In this document: positions 1 to 5,255 of the stretch, one piece after another
Layout: each line of letters begins with the position of its first letter
How positions within the stretch are numbered: position 1 is the first letter of the stretch
Assembly: GCA_030146905.1 (NCBI GenBank)
Contig: JASLAV010000330.1
Span: forward strand, 1 to 6,555
Length of the DNA stretch: 6,555 nt
Direction: 5' to 3'
From: Lentzea sp.
GTDB lineage: Bacteria; Actinomycetota; Actinomycetes; Mycobacteriales; Pseudonocardiaceae
Notes under the pieces: model-generated
Told to the model about the DNA's origin: nothing
Database searches by the model: none
The model's input: only the letters and a program-made list of their open reading frames with translations
Made by a program: the position numbers and the translations under genes

Positions 1-268
1 CCGAGAAGCCCTTGAACGCGGCCCGGTAGGTGAAGCCGATCTTGCCGCCGTAGCGCGACGTCAGGCCGTCAGCGCGGCCGCCGACCTCCGAACGCGGCAT
101 GGCGTTGTCCTTGAGCACCACGATGTAGCTGTCCTGGACCGCGTTCGGCGCGCTTTCCGCGACGATCGGTCCCTCCGGCTGTGCGGCGACGGCCTGGGGA
201 AGCGCCAGCACGGTTCCGGCGACGGCGACGGCCGCCACACCGAGCGTGCGCAGGGTGCGTTGTCTCAT
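1..268 (-). CDS. Secreted S8 (subtilisin-like) serine protease, N-terminal part only
   Basis: Only the first 89 codons are present; the gene continues past the left edge. The protein starts MRQRTLRTLGVAAVAVAG, giving a basic n-region, a hydrophobic core (about residues 9-22) and an AVAA-like signal peptidase site near residues 26-29, so it should be exported by the Sec route. From about residue 45 the text SYIVVLKDN, then GLTSRYGGKIGFTYRAAFKGFS, matches the Inhibitor I9 propeptide that folds and inhibits S8 peptidases before autocleavage. The catalytic Asp/His/Ser domain would lie outside the window and cannot be verified. The ATG at 268-266 is preceded by GAGGAG at 279-274 with a 5-base spacer, a strong ribosome binding site. 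A large hairpin (292-348) lies just upstream. Call: very likely a secreted alkaline-type serine protease; the exact subfamily is unknown. Confidence 0.85.
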   Translation of the reverse strand, partial: MRQRTLRTLGVAAVAVAGTVLALPQAVAAQPEGPIVAESAPNAVQDSYIVVLKDNAMPRSEVGGRADGLTSRYGGKIGFTYRAAFKGFS

Positions 269-273
269 CACTG

Positions 274-279
274 CTCCTC
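274..279 (-). promoter_or_regulatory. Ribosome binding site of the S8 protease gene
   Basis: GAGGAG on the minus strand, five bases before the ATG. It fixes the start of the secreted protease. It sits only 12 bases beyond the base of the 292-348 hairpin, so folding of that hairpin (or of its outer extension 281-285/349-353) could affect access to it. Confidence 0.7.
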
Positions 280-291
280 GTTCGCAGGGGA

Positions 292-348
292 AACCGCGTG
301 TGAACGCGAGCCGGCCCTCGACGGCTCAAGATGCGTTCACACGCGGTT
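292..348. repeat. Perfect 16-bp inverted repeat with nested inner stem, upstream of the protease
   Basis: Arms 292-307 (AACCGCGTGTGAACGC) and 333-348 are exact reverse complements over 16 bp. Inside them, 308-313 (GAGCCG) pairs with 322-327 (CGGCTC), leaving an 8-base loop. Outside, TTCGC at 281-285 matches GCGAA at 349-353, with a six-base insertion (286-291) on one side. On the minus strand the stem is followed by TTT and then C-rich sequence. It could be a terminator for sigma-gene transcription, an attenuator or leader structure of the protease gene, or a large operator. The sequence alone does not decide which. Confidence 0.7.
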
Positions 349-361
349 GCGAAACAGCGTT

Positions 362-378
362 CGTCCGGTTATCGGACG
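362..378. repeat. Short hairpin, 6-bp stem with 5-base loop
   Basis: CGTCCG at 362-367 and CGGACG at 373-378 are exact reverse complements around a 5-base loop. It is the middle of three hairpins in the gap between the sigma gene and the protease gene. No T-run follows on either strand. It may be a back-up terminator or a protein-binding dyad. Confidence 0.4.
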
Positions 379-396
379 TGATGAGTCTTTAGATGC

Positions 397-433
397 GACA
401 ACGCTCCGTACAAGCGACTTTCGTACGGTTGTC
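397..433 (-). terminator. Probable terminator hairpin of the sigma factor gene
   Basis: On the minus strand a hairpin begins inside the sigma stop codon. The inner arms CCGTAC/GTACGG (406-411 and 423-428) pair over 6 bp. The outer arms GACAA/TTGTC (397-401 and 429-433) pair over 5 bp, with a four-base bulge at 402-405. The 11-base loop can close further by AAG/CTT pairing. There is no clear U-tract, which is common for actinobacterial terminators. Position supports a terminator; function is inferred. Confidence 0.45.
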
Positions 434-1370
434 AGCCGGCGAGCGCGAAGAGCTCCTCCGGCCGGCCGGACTGCTTGAGCACCGCCAGCGACTGCTTCTC
501 CAGCTGGCGGATCCGCTCACGGGTCAGCCCGAGCTCCTCCGCGACCTCCTGGAGGGTGCGCTCACGCCCGTCCTCCAGGCCGAACCGCAGCCGCATGATC
601 CGGCCCTGCCGTTCGGGCAGGACGTCCAGCAACGACCGCACGCCGTCGGCGAACTCCTGGCGTTCCACGATGTCCGGCGCCGACACGCCGTCGCTGTCCT
701 GGATCAGGTCGCCCAGCACCGAGTCGCCCTCGTCACCGACCGGCGTCTCCAGCGACACGCACGTGCGTGCGGCGTCGCGGAGGTCCTGCACCCGCGACGG
801 CGAGCACTTGGCCTCGGCGGCGATCTCCTCGACCGTCGCCTCACGGCCGTACTGCGCCGAGAGCTTCTGCCCGAGCTTCTTCAGCTTGTTGACCTCCTCC
901 ACGACGTGGACCGGGAGGCGGACCGTGCGGGTCTGCTCGGCGAGACCCCGTTCGATCGCCTGGCGGATCCACCACATCGCGTAGGTGGAGAACTTGTAGC
1001 CCTTGGCGTAGTCGAACTTCTCGACCGCGCGGATCAGACCCAGGTTGCCCTCCTGGACGACGTCCAGGAACGGCAGCCCGCGGAACGAGTGCTTCTTCGC
1101 GACCGACACGACCAGGCGCAGGTTCGCGCGGATCATGTGGTCCTTCGCGCGCTCGCCCTCGGCGACGATCCGCCGGAGCAGGCGCGCGTCACGTGTCGTG
1201 TCGCCGCTGGAGAGCAGATGGGCGGCGTAGACCCCGGCCTCGATGCGCCGGGACAGGTCGACCTCCTGGTCCGCGGTGAGCAACGGCGTGCCACCGACGT
1301 CGCGCAGGTACTGGCCGACCAGGTCCGCGTCCTGCTGTCCGGACGCGCGGTTCTTCAGATCTGCAGACAT
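432..1370 (-). CDS. Group 2 (primary-like) sigma-70 factor, SigB/Hrd type
   Basis: This 312-residue RNA polymerase sigma factor lacks the long region 1.1 extension of a housekeeping sigma. Region 1.2 spans about residues 15-45. Region 2 spans 73-143 and includes DVVQEGNLGLIRAVEKFDY and KFSTYAMWWIRQAIERG. Region 3 spans 148-227 and includes RTVRLPVHVVEEVNKL. Region 4 spans 240-303, with the helix-turn-helix TLQEVAEELGLTRERIRQLE at 272-291. Length and motifs resemble mycobacterial SigB and Streptomyces HrdA/C/D, non-essential sigmas that serve stress or stationary phase. Residue numbers here equal E. coli sigma70 numbers minus 300 across region 2.3-3.0. On that alignment Gln437, His455 and Glu458 are conserved, but Thr440 is Glu140 and Thr432 is Met132. 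The ATG at 1370 follows GGGGGGA with a 6-base gap. An elaborate inverted repeat lies upstream. The class is certain; orthology to a named Hrd or SigB is not. Confidence 0.93.
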   Translation of the reverse strand: MSADLKNRASGQQDADLVGQYLRDVGGTPLLTADQEVDLSRRIEAGVYAAHLLSSGDTTRDARLLRRIVAEGERAKDHMIRANLRLVVSVAKKHSFRGLPFLDVVQEGNLGLIRAVEKFDYAKGYKFSTYAMWWIRQAIERGLAEQTRTVRLPVHVVEEVNKLKKLGQKLSAQYGREATVEEIAAEAKCSPSRVQDLRDAARTCVSLETPVGDEGDSVLGDLIQDSDGVSAPDIVERQEFADGVRSLLDVLPERQGRIMRLRFGLEDGRERTLQEVAEELGLTRERIRQLEKQSLAVLKQSGRPEELFALAG

Positions 1371-1412
1371 GACAAATCCCCCCGTTTCCGTTGGCAGGAG
1401 TTACAAGCCGGA

Positions 1413-1514
1413 CGCGAGTTCGCGCCGGTCATCCGGTTGCCCCTTCGGGTCAACCGCCGCAGGCGATTCGGCGCGAAGCGGTGGCCGGATGACCGGCTAC
1501 CAGGCGAACTCGCC
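1413..1514. repeat. 23-bp interrupted inverted repeat in front of the sigma gene
   Basis: The left arm 1414-1436 reads GCGAGTTCGC then GCCGGTCATCCGG. Its exact reverse complement returns on the right as 1485-1497 plus 1504-1513, with six extra bases (1498-1503, TACCAG) between the two parts. The outer part of each arm is itself a 12-bp palindrome-like box, CGCGA-GT-TCGCG at 1413-1424 and GGCGA-AC-TCGCC at 1503-1514, whose centres are 90 bp apart. The element lies 43-144 bases upstream of the sigma ATG. It could be a pair of operator sites or a folded 5' leader. No terminal target duplication is visible, so a miniature transposon is not supported. Confidence 0.65.
1434..1456. repeat. Small hairpin inside the sigma upstream element
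   Basis: CGGTTG at 1434-1439 pairs with CAACCG at 1451-1456, and the loop contains CCC-TTC-GGG, which can extend the stem after one mismatch. It shares three bases (1434-1436) with the left arm of the larger inverted repeat, so the two folds can be mostly nested. It would lie in the 5' leader of the sigma mRNA if transcription starts upstream of about 1456. The start site is unknown. Confidence 0.4.
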
Positions 1515-1526
1515 GCCGTCTGCGGA

Positions 1527-1549
1527 GCAGCGGCCACATAATCCGCTGC
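1527..1549 (-). terminator. Candidate terminator hairpin of the CBS-domain membrane protein gene
   Basis: GCAGCGG (1527-1533) and CCGCTGC (1543-1549) are exact reverse complements around a 9-base loop. It lies 30 bases past the stop codon of the upstream minus-strand gene. No T-run follows. Terminator function is inferred from position; it could also belong to the regulatory region of the sigma gene. Confidence 0.4.
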
Positions 1550-1578
1550 ACTGAGGTGTAACGGTTCAGATGTACTTT

Positions 1579-2874
1579 TCATTCCGTTGGTTTTGCTGTG
1601 ACCTCAACCTCATCCTTGTGGTTGCGCTTCACCCTTACCCTCGTGATGGCGTGGTGTTCCACGGCCAGGACCTCGATCTTCCAGCCGGACACCTCCACCA
1701 CGTCACCGGGTTCCTCCGGGATGCGGCCGAGCACCACCAGCACGAGACCGGCGATCGTCGCGTACGGACCGGGCGGCGCCTCCGGCAGCGCCACACCGAC
1801 GTCCGCGAGGTCGTGCACCGGGAACGTCCCCGGCAGCTCCACCGAGCCGTCCGGTTCCGCCCGCACCGCGACCACGTCCGAGTCGGTCTCGTCGTAGATC
1901 TCACCGACGATCTCCTCGAGCAGGTCCTCCAGCGTCACGATGCCGTCGACCGCGCCGTGCTCGTCCACGACGAGCGCCATCTGCTCGTGTTCGGCCTTCA
2001 TGCGCCGCAACGCGTCCGTGACGCGCACCGAGTCCGGCAGCACCATCGGCGGCCTCGTCACGTCCGCCAGTGCCACGGCGTCATCGAGCAGATCACGCAG
2101 GTTCACCACGCCGACCACGTCGTCGAGGTGACCGTTCTTCGTCACCGGCGCTCGTGAATGTCCTGACCTCGCCAGGACTTCCCGCGCGGCGGCGGTGTCC
2201 AAACCTGATTCGAGAACAGTCACGAGCCTGCGGGGCACGAGGACCTCGCGCAGTTTGCGTTCGTGGATTTCCAGCGCGCCGGTCATGATCGTGCGTTGTT
2301 CCTGGTTGAGGTGCTGCTGCACCTCGACGAGATCGCGCAACTCCTCCGGCGACATCTGCTCCTCCTCGACGTCCGGATTGCCGCCGAAGATCCGCACGAC
2401 GAGGTCGGTCGACTTGCTGAGCAGCCACACCGCGGGACGTGACACGGCCGAGAGCAGGTCGAGCGGGCGGGCGATGATCTTCGACCAGCGCACCGCGTAC
2501 TGCATCGCCAGGCGTTTGGGCGCCAATTCGCCGAACACGAGCGTGAAGAACGTCAGGACGATCGTCACGAGGGCGATCGCCACGCCGTTGGCGGCGCCGC
2601 CGAGGAACCCCAGCAGCGGCACGATCGGCTGGGCGAGCGAGACCGCCGCGGTGGCCGAGGCCAGGAAGCCCGACAGCGTGATCCCGATCTGGATGGTCGC
2701 GAAGTACCTGTTCGGATCGCGTGCCAGTCGGACGAGCGCGTGCCGTCCCTCCCGTTCCAGCGACCGCAGCTGCCCTTCGCGCAACGACACCAGGGCCATC
2801 TCGCTGCCCGCGAACGCCGCGTTGAGCAACACCAGAACCGCGACCAGCGCGAGGTTGAAGCCATACCCGTCCAC
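1579..2874 (-). CDS. HlyC/CorC family membrane protein (DUF21 - CBS pair - CorC_HlyC domain)
   Basis: This 431-residue protein has the usual order for the family. An N-terminal DUF21/CNNM transmembrane module covers about residues 5-160, with hydrophobic segments near 7-27, 60-82, 95-116 and 134-154 and the family signature FGELAPKRLA at 114-123. A pair of CBS domains covers about 207-327, ending in VVDEHGAVDGIVTLEDLLEEIVGEI. A C-terminal transporter-associated domain covers about 335-417. Relatives are the CorC/MpfA/CNNM proteins linked to magnesium or other divalent cation efflux; the name hemolysin is historical. Substrate cannot be read from this sequence. The start is a GTG at 2874, chosen because the first membrane helix begins within a few residues of it. 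No Shine-Dalgarno sequence precedes it, so translation may be leaderless or weakly initiated. It is divergent from the ATP-binding protein gene. Confidence 0.9.
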   Translation of the reverse strand: MDGYGFNLALVAVLVLLNAAFAGSEMALVSLREGQLRSLEREGRHALVRLARDPNRYFATIQIGITLSGFLASATAAVSLAQPIVPLLGFLGGAANGVAIALVTIVLTFFTLVFGELAPKRLAMQYAVRWSKIIARPLDLLSAVSRPAVWLLSKSTDLVVRIFGGNPDVEEEQMSPEELRDLVEVQQHLNQEQRTIMTGALEIHERKLREVLVPRRLVTVLESGLDTAAAREVLARSGHSRAPVTKNGHLDDVVGVVNLRDLLDDAVALADVTRPPMVLPDSVRVTDALRRMKAEHEQMALVVDEHGAVDGIVTLEDLLEEIVGEIYDETDSDVVAVRAEPDGSVELPGTFPVHDLADVGVALPEAPPGPYATIAGLVLVVLGRIPEEPGDVVEVSGWKIEVLAVEHHAITRVRVKRNHKDEVEVTAKPTE

Positions 2875-2949
2875 ACGTTTCAGTTAGCACGAGCAGTGGT
2901 AATTCGCACTCTGACGGTCGTCTTGAGCATCCAGGAGGGCCTGAACCGG
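2875..2949. promoter_or_regulatory. Divergent intergenic region
   Basis: This 75-bp gap must hold the start signals for the minus-strand CBS protein gene and probably the plus-strand ATP-binding protein gene. A clear AGGAGGG at 2933-2939 serves the plus-strand gene. On the minus strand TAACTG lies 7-12 bases before the GTG, where the -10 box of a leaderless transcript would sit, but it lacks the final T. An imperfect dyad (AGTG 2895-2898, CACT 2907-2910) lies near the centre. No convincing -35/-10 pair was found. Confidence 0.4.
2933..2939 (+). promoter_or_regulatory. Ribosome binding site favouring the ATG at 2950
   Basis: AGGAGGG is a near-perfect Shine-Dalgarno sequence, 10 bases from ATG 2950. 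The spacing is at the long end of the normal range, so the alternative start at 2968 (preceded by GAGGTGGGGGACGGAG) is not excluded. Confidence 0.5.
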
Positions 2950-3363
2950 ATGAGGTGGGGGACGGAGATGGACACTCCCGAGGTGCTCAGCGCCTCCGCG
3001 AGGACTATGCACACCCTGCCGGAGGACGAGCCGAACCTGGCCGGAATGCGCGCATGGGTGGGAGCTCTGCTCAGGGACCTCCACGAGGACGTCCAGCTCG
3101 ACGTCCTCCTCGTGTGCACAGAACTGGTCAGCAACGCCTACGAGCACGCTGAAGGACCACGCGCGGTCCGCGTGCAGCGGCACACCGACTTCGTGCGGGT
3201 GGAGGTCGACGACCACACACCGGCCGAGATGCCGCACCTCGGCGAGTCCCGTCTCGGCGACACGCGGGGCCGCGGGCTGATCCTCGTCGCCCAGCTCTCG
3301 CGGATCTGGGGAACGCACGAGTTCACCGGTGGCAAGACCATTTGGGCCGAGATCAACGCATAG
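2950..3363 (+). CDS. Small ATP-binding protein, RsbW-like anti-sigma/serine kinase fold (HATPase_c_2)
   Basis: About 137 residues forming a single GHKL ATPase domain of the stand-alone kind abundant in actinomycetes. The N-box is LLVCTELVSNAYEHA, with Glu and Asn for Mg-ATP binding. The G1 region is VEVDDHTPAEMP, where the usual Asp-x-Gly-x-Gly is degenerate, as is frequent in this group. The G2 region is GDTRGRGLILVAQLSRIWG. Classical relatives (RsbW, SpoIIAB) bind a sigma factor and phosphorylate an anti-anti-sigma partner; most actinomycete copies have no known partner. No STAS-domain gene is adjacent. Two starts are possible: ATG 2950, with AGGAGGG about 10 bases upstream, and ATG 2968, with a purine-rich stretch that includes GAGGTG. 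I prefer 2950 for the stronger site, but 2968 gives a full domain too. The stop TAG also forms part of an AGGTC repeat motif. Confidence 0.82.
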   Translation: MRWGTEMDTPEVLSASARTMHTLPEDEPNLAGMRAWVGALLRDLHEDVQLDVLLVCTELVSNAYEHAEGPRAVRVQRHTDFVRVEVDDHTPAEMPHLGESRLGDTRGRGLILVAQLSRIWGTHEFTGGKTIWAEINA

Positions 3364-3416
3364 GTCGTGTGTGCGTTTTGCACAGACAGGTCATGACACC
3401 ACGCGGATAGGTCTTG
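3361..3416 (+). promoter_or_regulatory. Candidate regulatory region of the two-component operon: three AGGTCNTG repeats and two dyads
   Basis: AGGTCGTG (3362-3369), AGGTCATG (3388-3395) and AGGTCTTG (3409-3416) are direct repeats at 26- and 21-base spacing. Two dyads lie among them: TGTGC-N5-GCACA at 3370-3384 and the 8-base palindrome GTCATGAC at 3390-3397. The region lies in the 79-bp gap before the membrane protein gene. It is a plausible operator for the operon's own LuxR-type regulator or another factor. The 3370-3384 dyad could instead be a weak terminator of the preceding gene. No confident -35/-10 pair was found. Confidence 0.35.
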
Positions 3417-3442
3417 CGCCGCGTTTCTCCGACGCTCGGTGC

Positions 3443-4183
3443 ATGACGACGACAAGTGCTCCGCCGACGACCGGGCTGGTGCGCCACGGCGCCGAGATGC
3501 TCGTGGCGATGCTGGTGGGAATGGCCCTGCTGGGGCCTCTGTGGACGCCGGAACGGGTCGAGCTCGCCGCACTGTGGATGGCGGTGTCGATGTCCGTGCC
3601 GATGGCGTTGTGGATGCGCTACCGCGGACACGGCCGGATCGTCGAGATGTGCGCGGCGATGGCCGTGCCGTACCTCGTGCTGCTTGTGCCGTACTGGTCC
3701 GGCCTGCTCGATGGTCACGCGGTCGAGATGGGCGGGCATGTGCTGATGCTGCCCGCCATGGCCGCCGTGATGATCCGCCACCGGCACGAGCACGGGGTGC
3801 CCAGCACGAACCCGGTGGTCAGGGCGCTCGGCGACCGCTGGCCGGTGGTGATCGCCCTGGCGGTGTCGTTCGACTTCTGGCAGACGCCGCTCGTGCCCCC
3901 GGTGTGGACGCTGCTGCTGTGCCAGGCGGCCTACCTGTACTGGGGCCGTCGTGCGCCGGGACCGCAGCTCGCGGTGCTCGGCCTGTACGTGGCGCTGGCG
4001 GCCGTGGTGCTCGTGGTGTCGCCTGACGCCGGGGTGGTGCTCATCGCCCTCGGGTGGGGCGCACACGCCGTGTGGGATCTCTGGCACCACGTCAGCGACG
4101 CCGTCGTGCCGCGCTGGTGGTCGGAGTTCTGCGGTGTGTTCGACCTGGTCATCGCCGTCACGATCCTGCTGAAGTGGTTCTAG
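3443..4183 (+). CDS. Unrecognised polytopic membrane protein with a methionine-rich N-terminal half
   Basis: 246 residues, function unknown. Hydrophobic segments lie near residues 17-34, 41-58, 68-90, 91-111, 133-147, 150-168, 174-194, 197-212 and 229-245, so it is an integral membrane protein with roughly eight or nine helices. The N-terminal half holds all 14 methionines, many four residues apart (19/23/27, 46/50/54/58, 69/73, 102/106/110), and ends in IRHRHEH (111-117). Residues 111-246 have none and carry GWGAHAVWDLWHHVSD (204-219) and PRWWSEFCGVFDLV (223-236). This may be two fused membrane modules. The gene is followed after four bases by a histidine kinase gene, so it probably shares its mRNA and pathway. 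ATG 3443 is the only reasonable start before the first helix, yet it has no Shine-Dalgarno sequence. An in-frame GTG at 3371 is less likely because it would add a non-hydrophobic leader. A role in metal or redox sensing or transport is a guess from composition. Confidence 0.85.
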   Translation: MTTTSAPPTTGLVRHGAEMLVAMLVGMALLGPLWTPERVELAALWMAVSMSVPMALWMRYRGHGRIVEMCAAMAVPYLVLLVPYWSGLLDGHAVEMGGHVLMLPAMAAVMIRHRHEHGVPSTNPVVRALGDRWPVVIALAVSFDFWQTPLVPPVWTLLLCQAAYLYWGRRAPGPQLAVLGLYVALAAVVLVVSPDAGVVLIALGWGAHAVWDLWHHVSDAVVPRWWSEFCGVFDLVIAVTILLKWF

Positions 4184-4187
4184 GCTG

Positions 4188-5255
4188 ATGGCGATGAACG
4201 ATCTTCCGCACGCCGCGCTGCGCGGGACGCTCCACGTGCTCTGGGTGAGCTCGCTGGTCGTGCCGCTGGTGTCGGTGCTGCGCGACCCGTCCGCGATGCG
4301 CTGGGTGGGTGTCGCCGGGCTGCTGGTGCTGGCCGTGGCCTACGCGGTGACGTTGCGGGGCGGACGGCTCCGGTGGCTGGTGGCGGCGACCCTGGTCTCC
4401 ATCCCGATGGTGGCGCCGGCCGGCCCCGACGAGCTGTCGACGTGGGCGTGGATCGGGGGCGCGGCGGCCGGGTTCGCCCCGCTGCTGCTCACCGGCCCCT
4501 GGCGGTGGCTGGCGGCGATCGGCGCGGTGGTGCTCGCGGGCCTGGTCGGGTTCTTCGTGACGCGCGACCAGACGACGTATCAGATGATCGCGGCGGCGGT
4601 CGGCGCGACGATCATCGCGATGGCAGGGCTGCCGATGTGGTTCGCCGGGCTGCTGGCGCAGGCACGGACCGGGCGCGAGGCGCTGGCGGAACTGGCCGTG
4701 AGCGAGGAGCGGCTGCGGTTCGCCCGCGACGTGCACGACCTGCTGGGCCACCGGCTGACCGTGATCGCGCTGAAGTCCGAACTGGCCGGACGGCTCGCCC
4801 CGACCGACCCCGAACGGTCCGCCGCGGAGGCGTTCGAGGCGCAACGGCTCGCGTCCTCGGCGCTGGAGGAGGTGCGCGACGCGGTGCACGGCTACCGCGC
4901 CGTCGACCTGCCAGAGCAGCTGCAGGCGGTGCACGACGTCCTGCGGGAGGCCGGCATCCGCTGCACGGTCTCCGACGTTCCGGTGCACGGCGAGAAGGCC
5001 ACCCAGCTGGCACTGGTGCTGCGGGAGGCGTGCACGAACGTGCTGCGCCACAGCCACGCGACGTGGTGCATGATCGACGTCGCCGTCTCCGGCGGGGAGG
5101 TGCGGATGACCGTGACGAACGACGGCGCCGGGAAACCGTTCGCCGAGGGCGGCGGAATCCGCGGCATGACCGAACGGCTGGCCGGCGTCGGCGGCCGGGT
5201 CGGCGCGGAACAGTCCGACGACGTGTTCACCCTGCAGGTGGTGGTGCCCGAGTGA
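4188..5255 (+). CDS. Sensor histidine kinase, NarL/DesK type (HisKA_3 + HATPase_c)
   Basis: 355 residues. The N-terminal half is a membrane sensor with about five or six hydrophobic segments (near 16-31, 39-56, 62-78, 87-103, 106-124 and 134-156) and only short loops, which suggests sensing within or next to the membrane. The HisKA_3 dimerisation and phosphoacceptor helix is RFARDVHDLLGHRLTVIALKSEL, with His183 as the likely phosphorylated residue. The ATPase domain has an N-box LREACTNVLRHSHA (278-291) and a G-box NDGAGKP...GGGIRGMTERLAGVGG (311-336), so it should be active. The start ATG 4188 is four bases after the membrane protein stop; a second ATG at 4194 is possible and has better spacing from AGG (4182-4184). 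Translation is probably coupled to the upstream gene. The last bases overlap the regulator start. The signal is unknown. Confidence 0.93.
   Translation: MAMNDLPHAALRGTLHVLWVSSLVVPLVSVLRDPSAMRWVGVAGLLVLAVAYAVTLRGGRLRWLVAATLVSIPMVAPAGPDELSTWAWIGGAAAGFAPLLLTGPWRWLAAIGAVVLAGLVGFFVTRDQTTYQMIAAAVGATIIAMAGLPMWFAGLLAQARTGREALAELAVSEERLRFARDVHDLLGHRLTVIALKSELAGRLAPTDPERSAAEAFEAQRLASSALEEVRDAVHGYRAVDLPEQLQAVHDVLREAGIRCTVSDVPVHGEKATQLALVLREACTNVLRHSHATWCMIDVAVSGGEVRMTVTNDGAGKPFAEGGGIRGMTERLAGVGGRVGAEQSDDVFTLQVVVPE

Noticed and set aside
362..1436. Similarity between CCGGTTATCGG (365-375) and CCGGTCATCCGG (1425-1436) as a shared operator
   Set aside because: The match is short and contains CCGG/CGG motifs expected at this base composition; there is no third copy to support it.
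1448..1453. TTGACC on the minus strand as a -35 box for the sigma gene
   Set aside because: No TANNNT-like -10 hexamer follows at 16-19 bases; the sequence there is GACCGG.
1413..1514. Miniature transposable element (MITE) reading of the long inverted repeat
   Set aside because: No target-site duplication flanks the arms, and only one copy can be seen in this window. A copy-number search would be needed to revive the idea.
393..1541. Long open frame on the plus strand opposite the sigma gene
   Set aside because: It is antisense to a clear sigma-70 gene, has the Arg/Leu/Asp-rich composition typical of frames opposite GC-rich genes, and shows no recognisable domain.
1570..2157. Plus-strand frame rich in His, Arg and Val opposite the CBS-domain gene
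   Set aside because: It is a low-complexity antisense shadow of a well-supported gene.
2740..2949. Upstream extension of the ATP-binding protein to 2740
   Set aside because: It would overlap the start of the divergent CBS gene and has no domain similarity. The ribosome binding site at 2933-2939 supports a start at 2950.
3378..3413. TTGCAC (3378) with TAGGTC (3408) as a promoter for the two-component operon
   Set aside because: The spacing of 24 bases is too long for a normal sigma-70 promoter and the -10 match is poor.
3329..3442. Upstream extension of the membrane protein to 3329
   Set aside because: The start would lie inside the preceding gene, and the extra residues are not hydrophobic or conserved-looking.
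4373..5251. N-terminal extension of the response regulator frame into the kinase gene
   Set aside because: The extension is Arg/Gly-rich out-of-frame translation of the kinase. The receiver domain begins right after the GTG at 5252.
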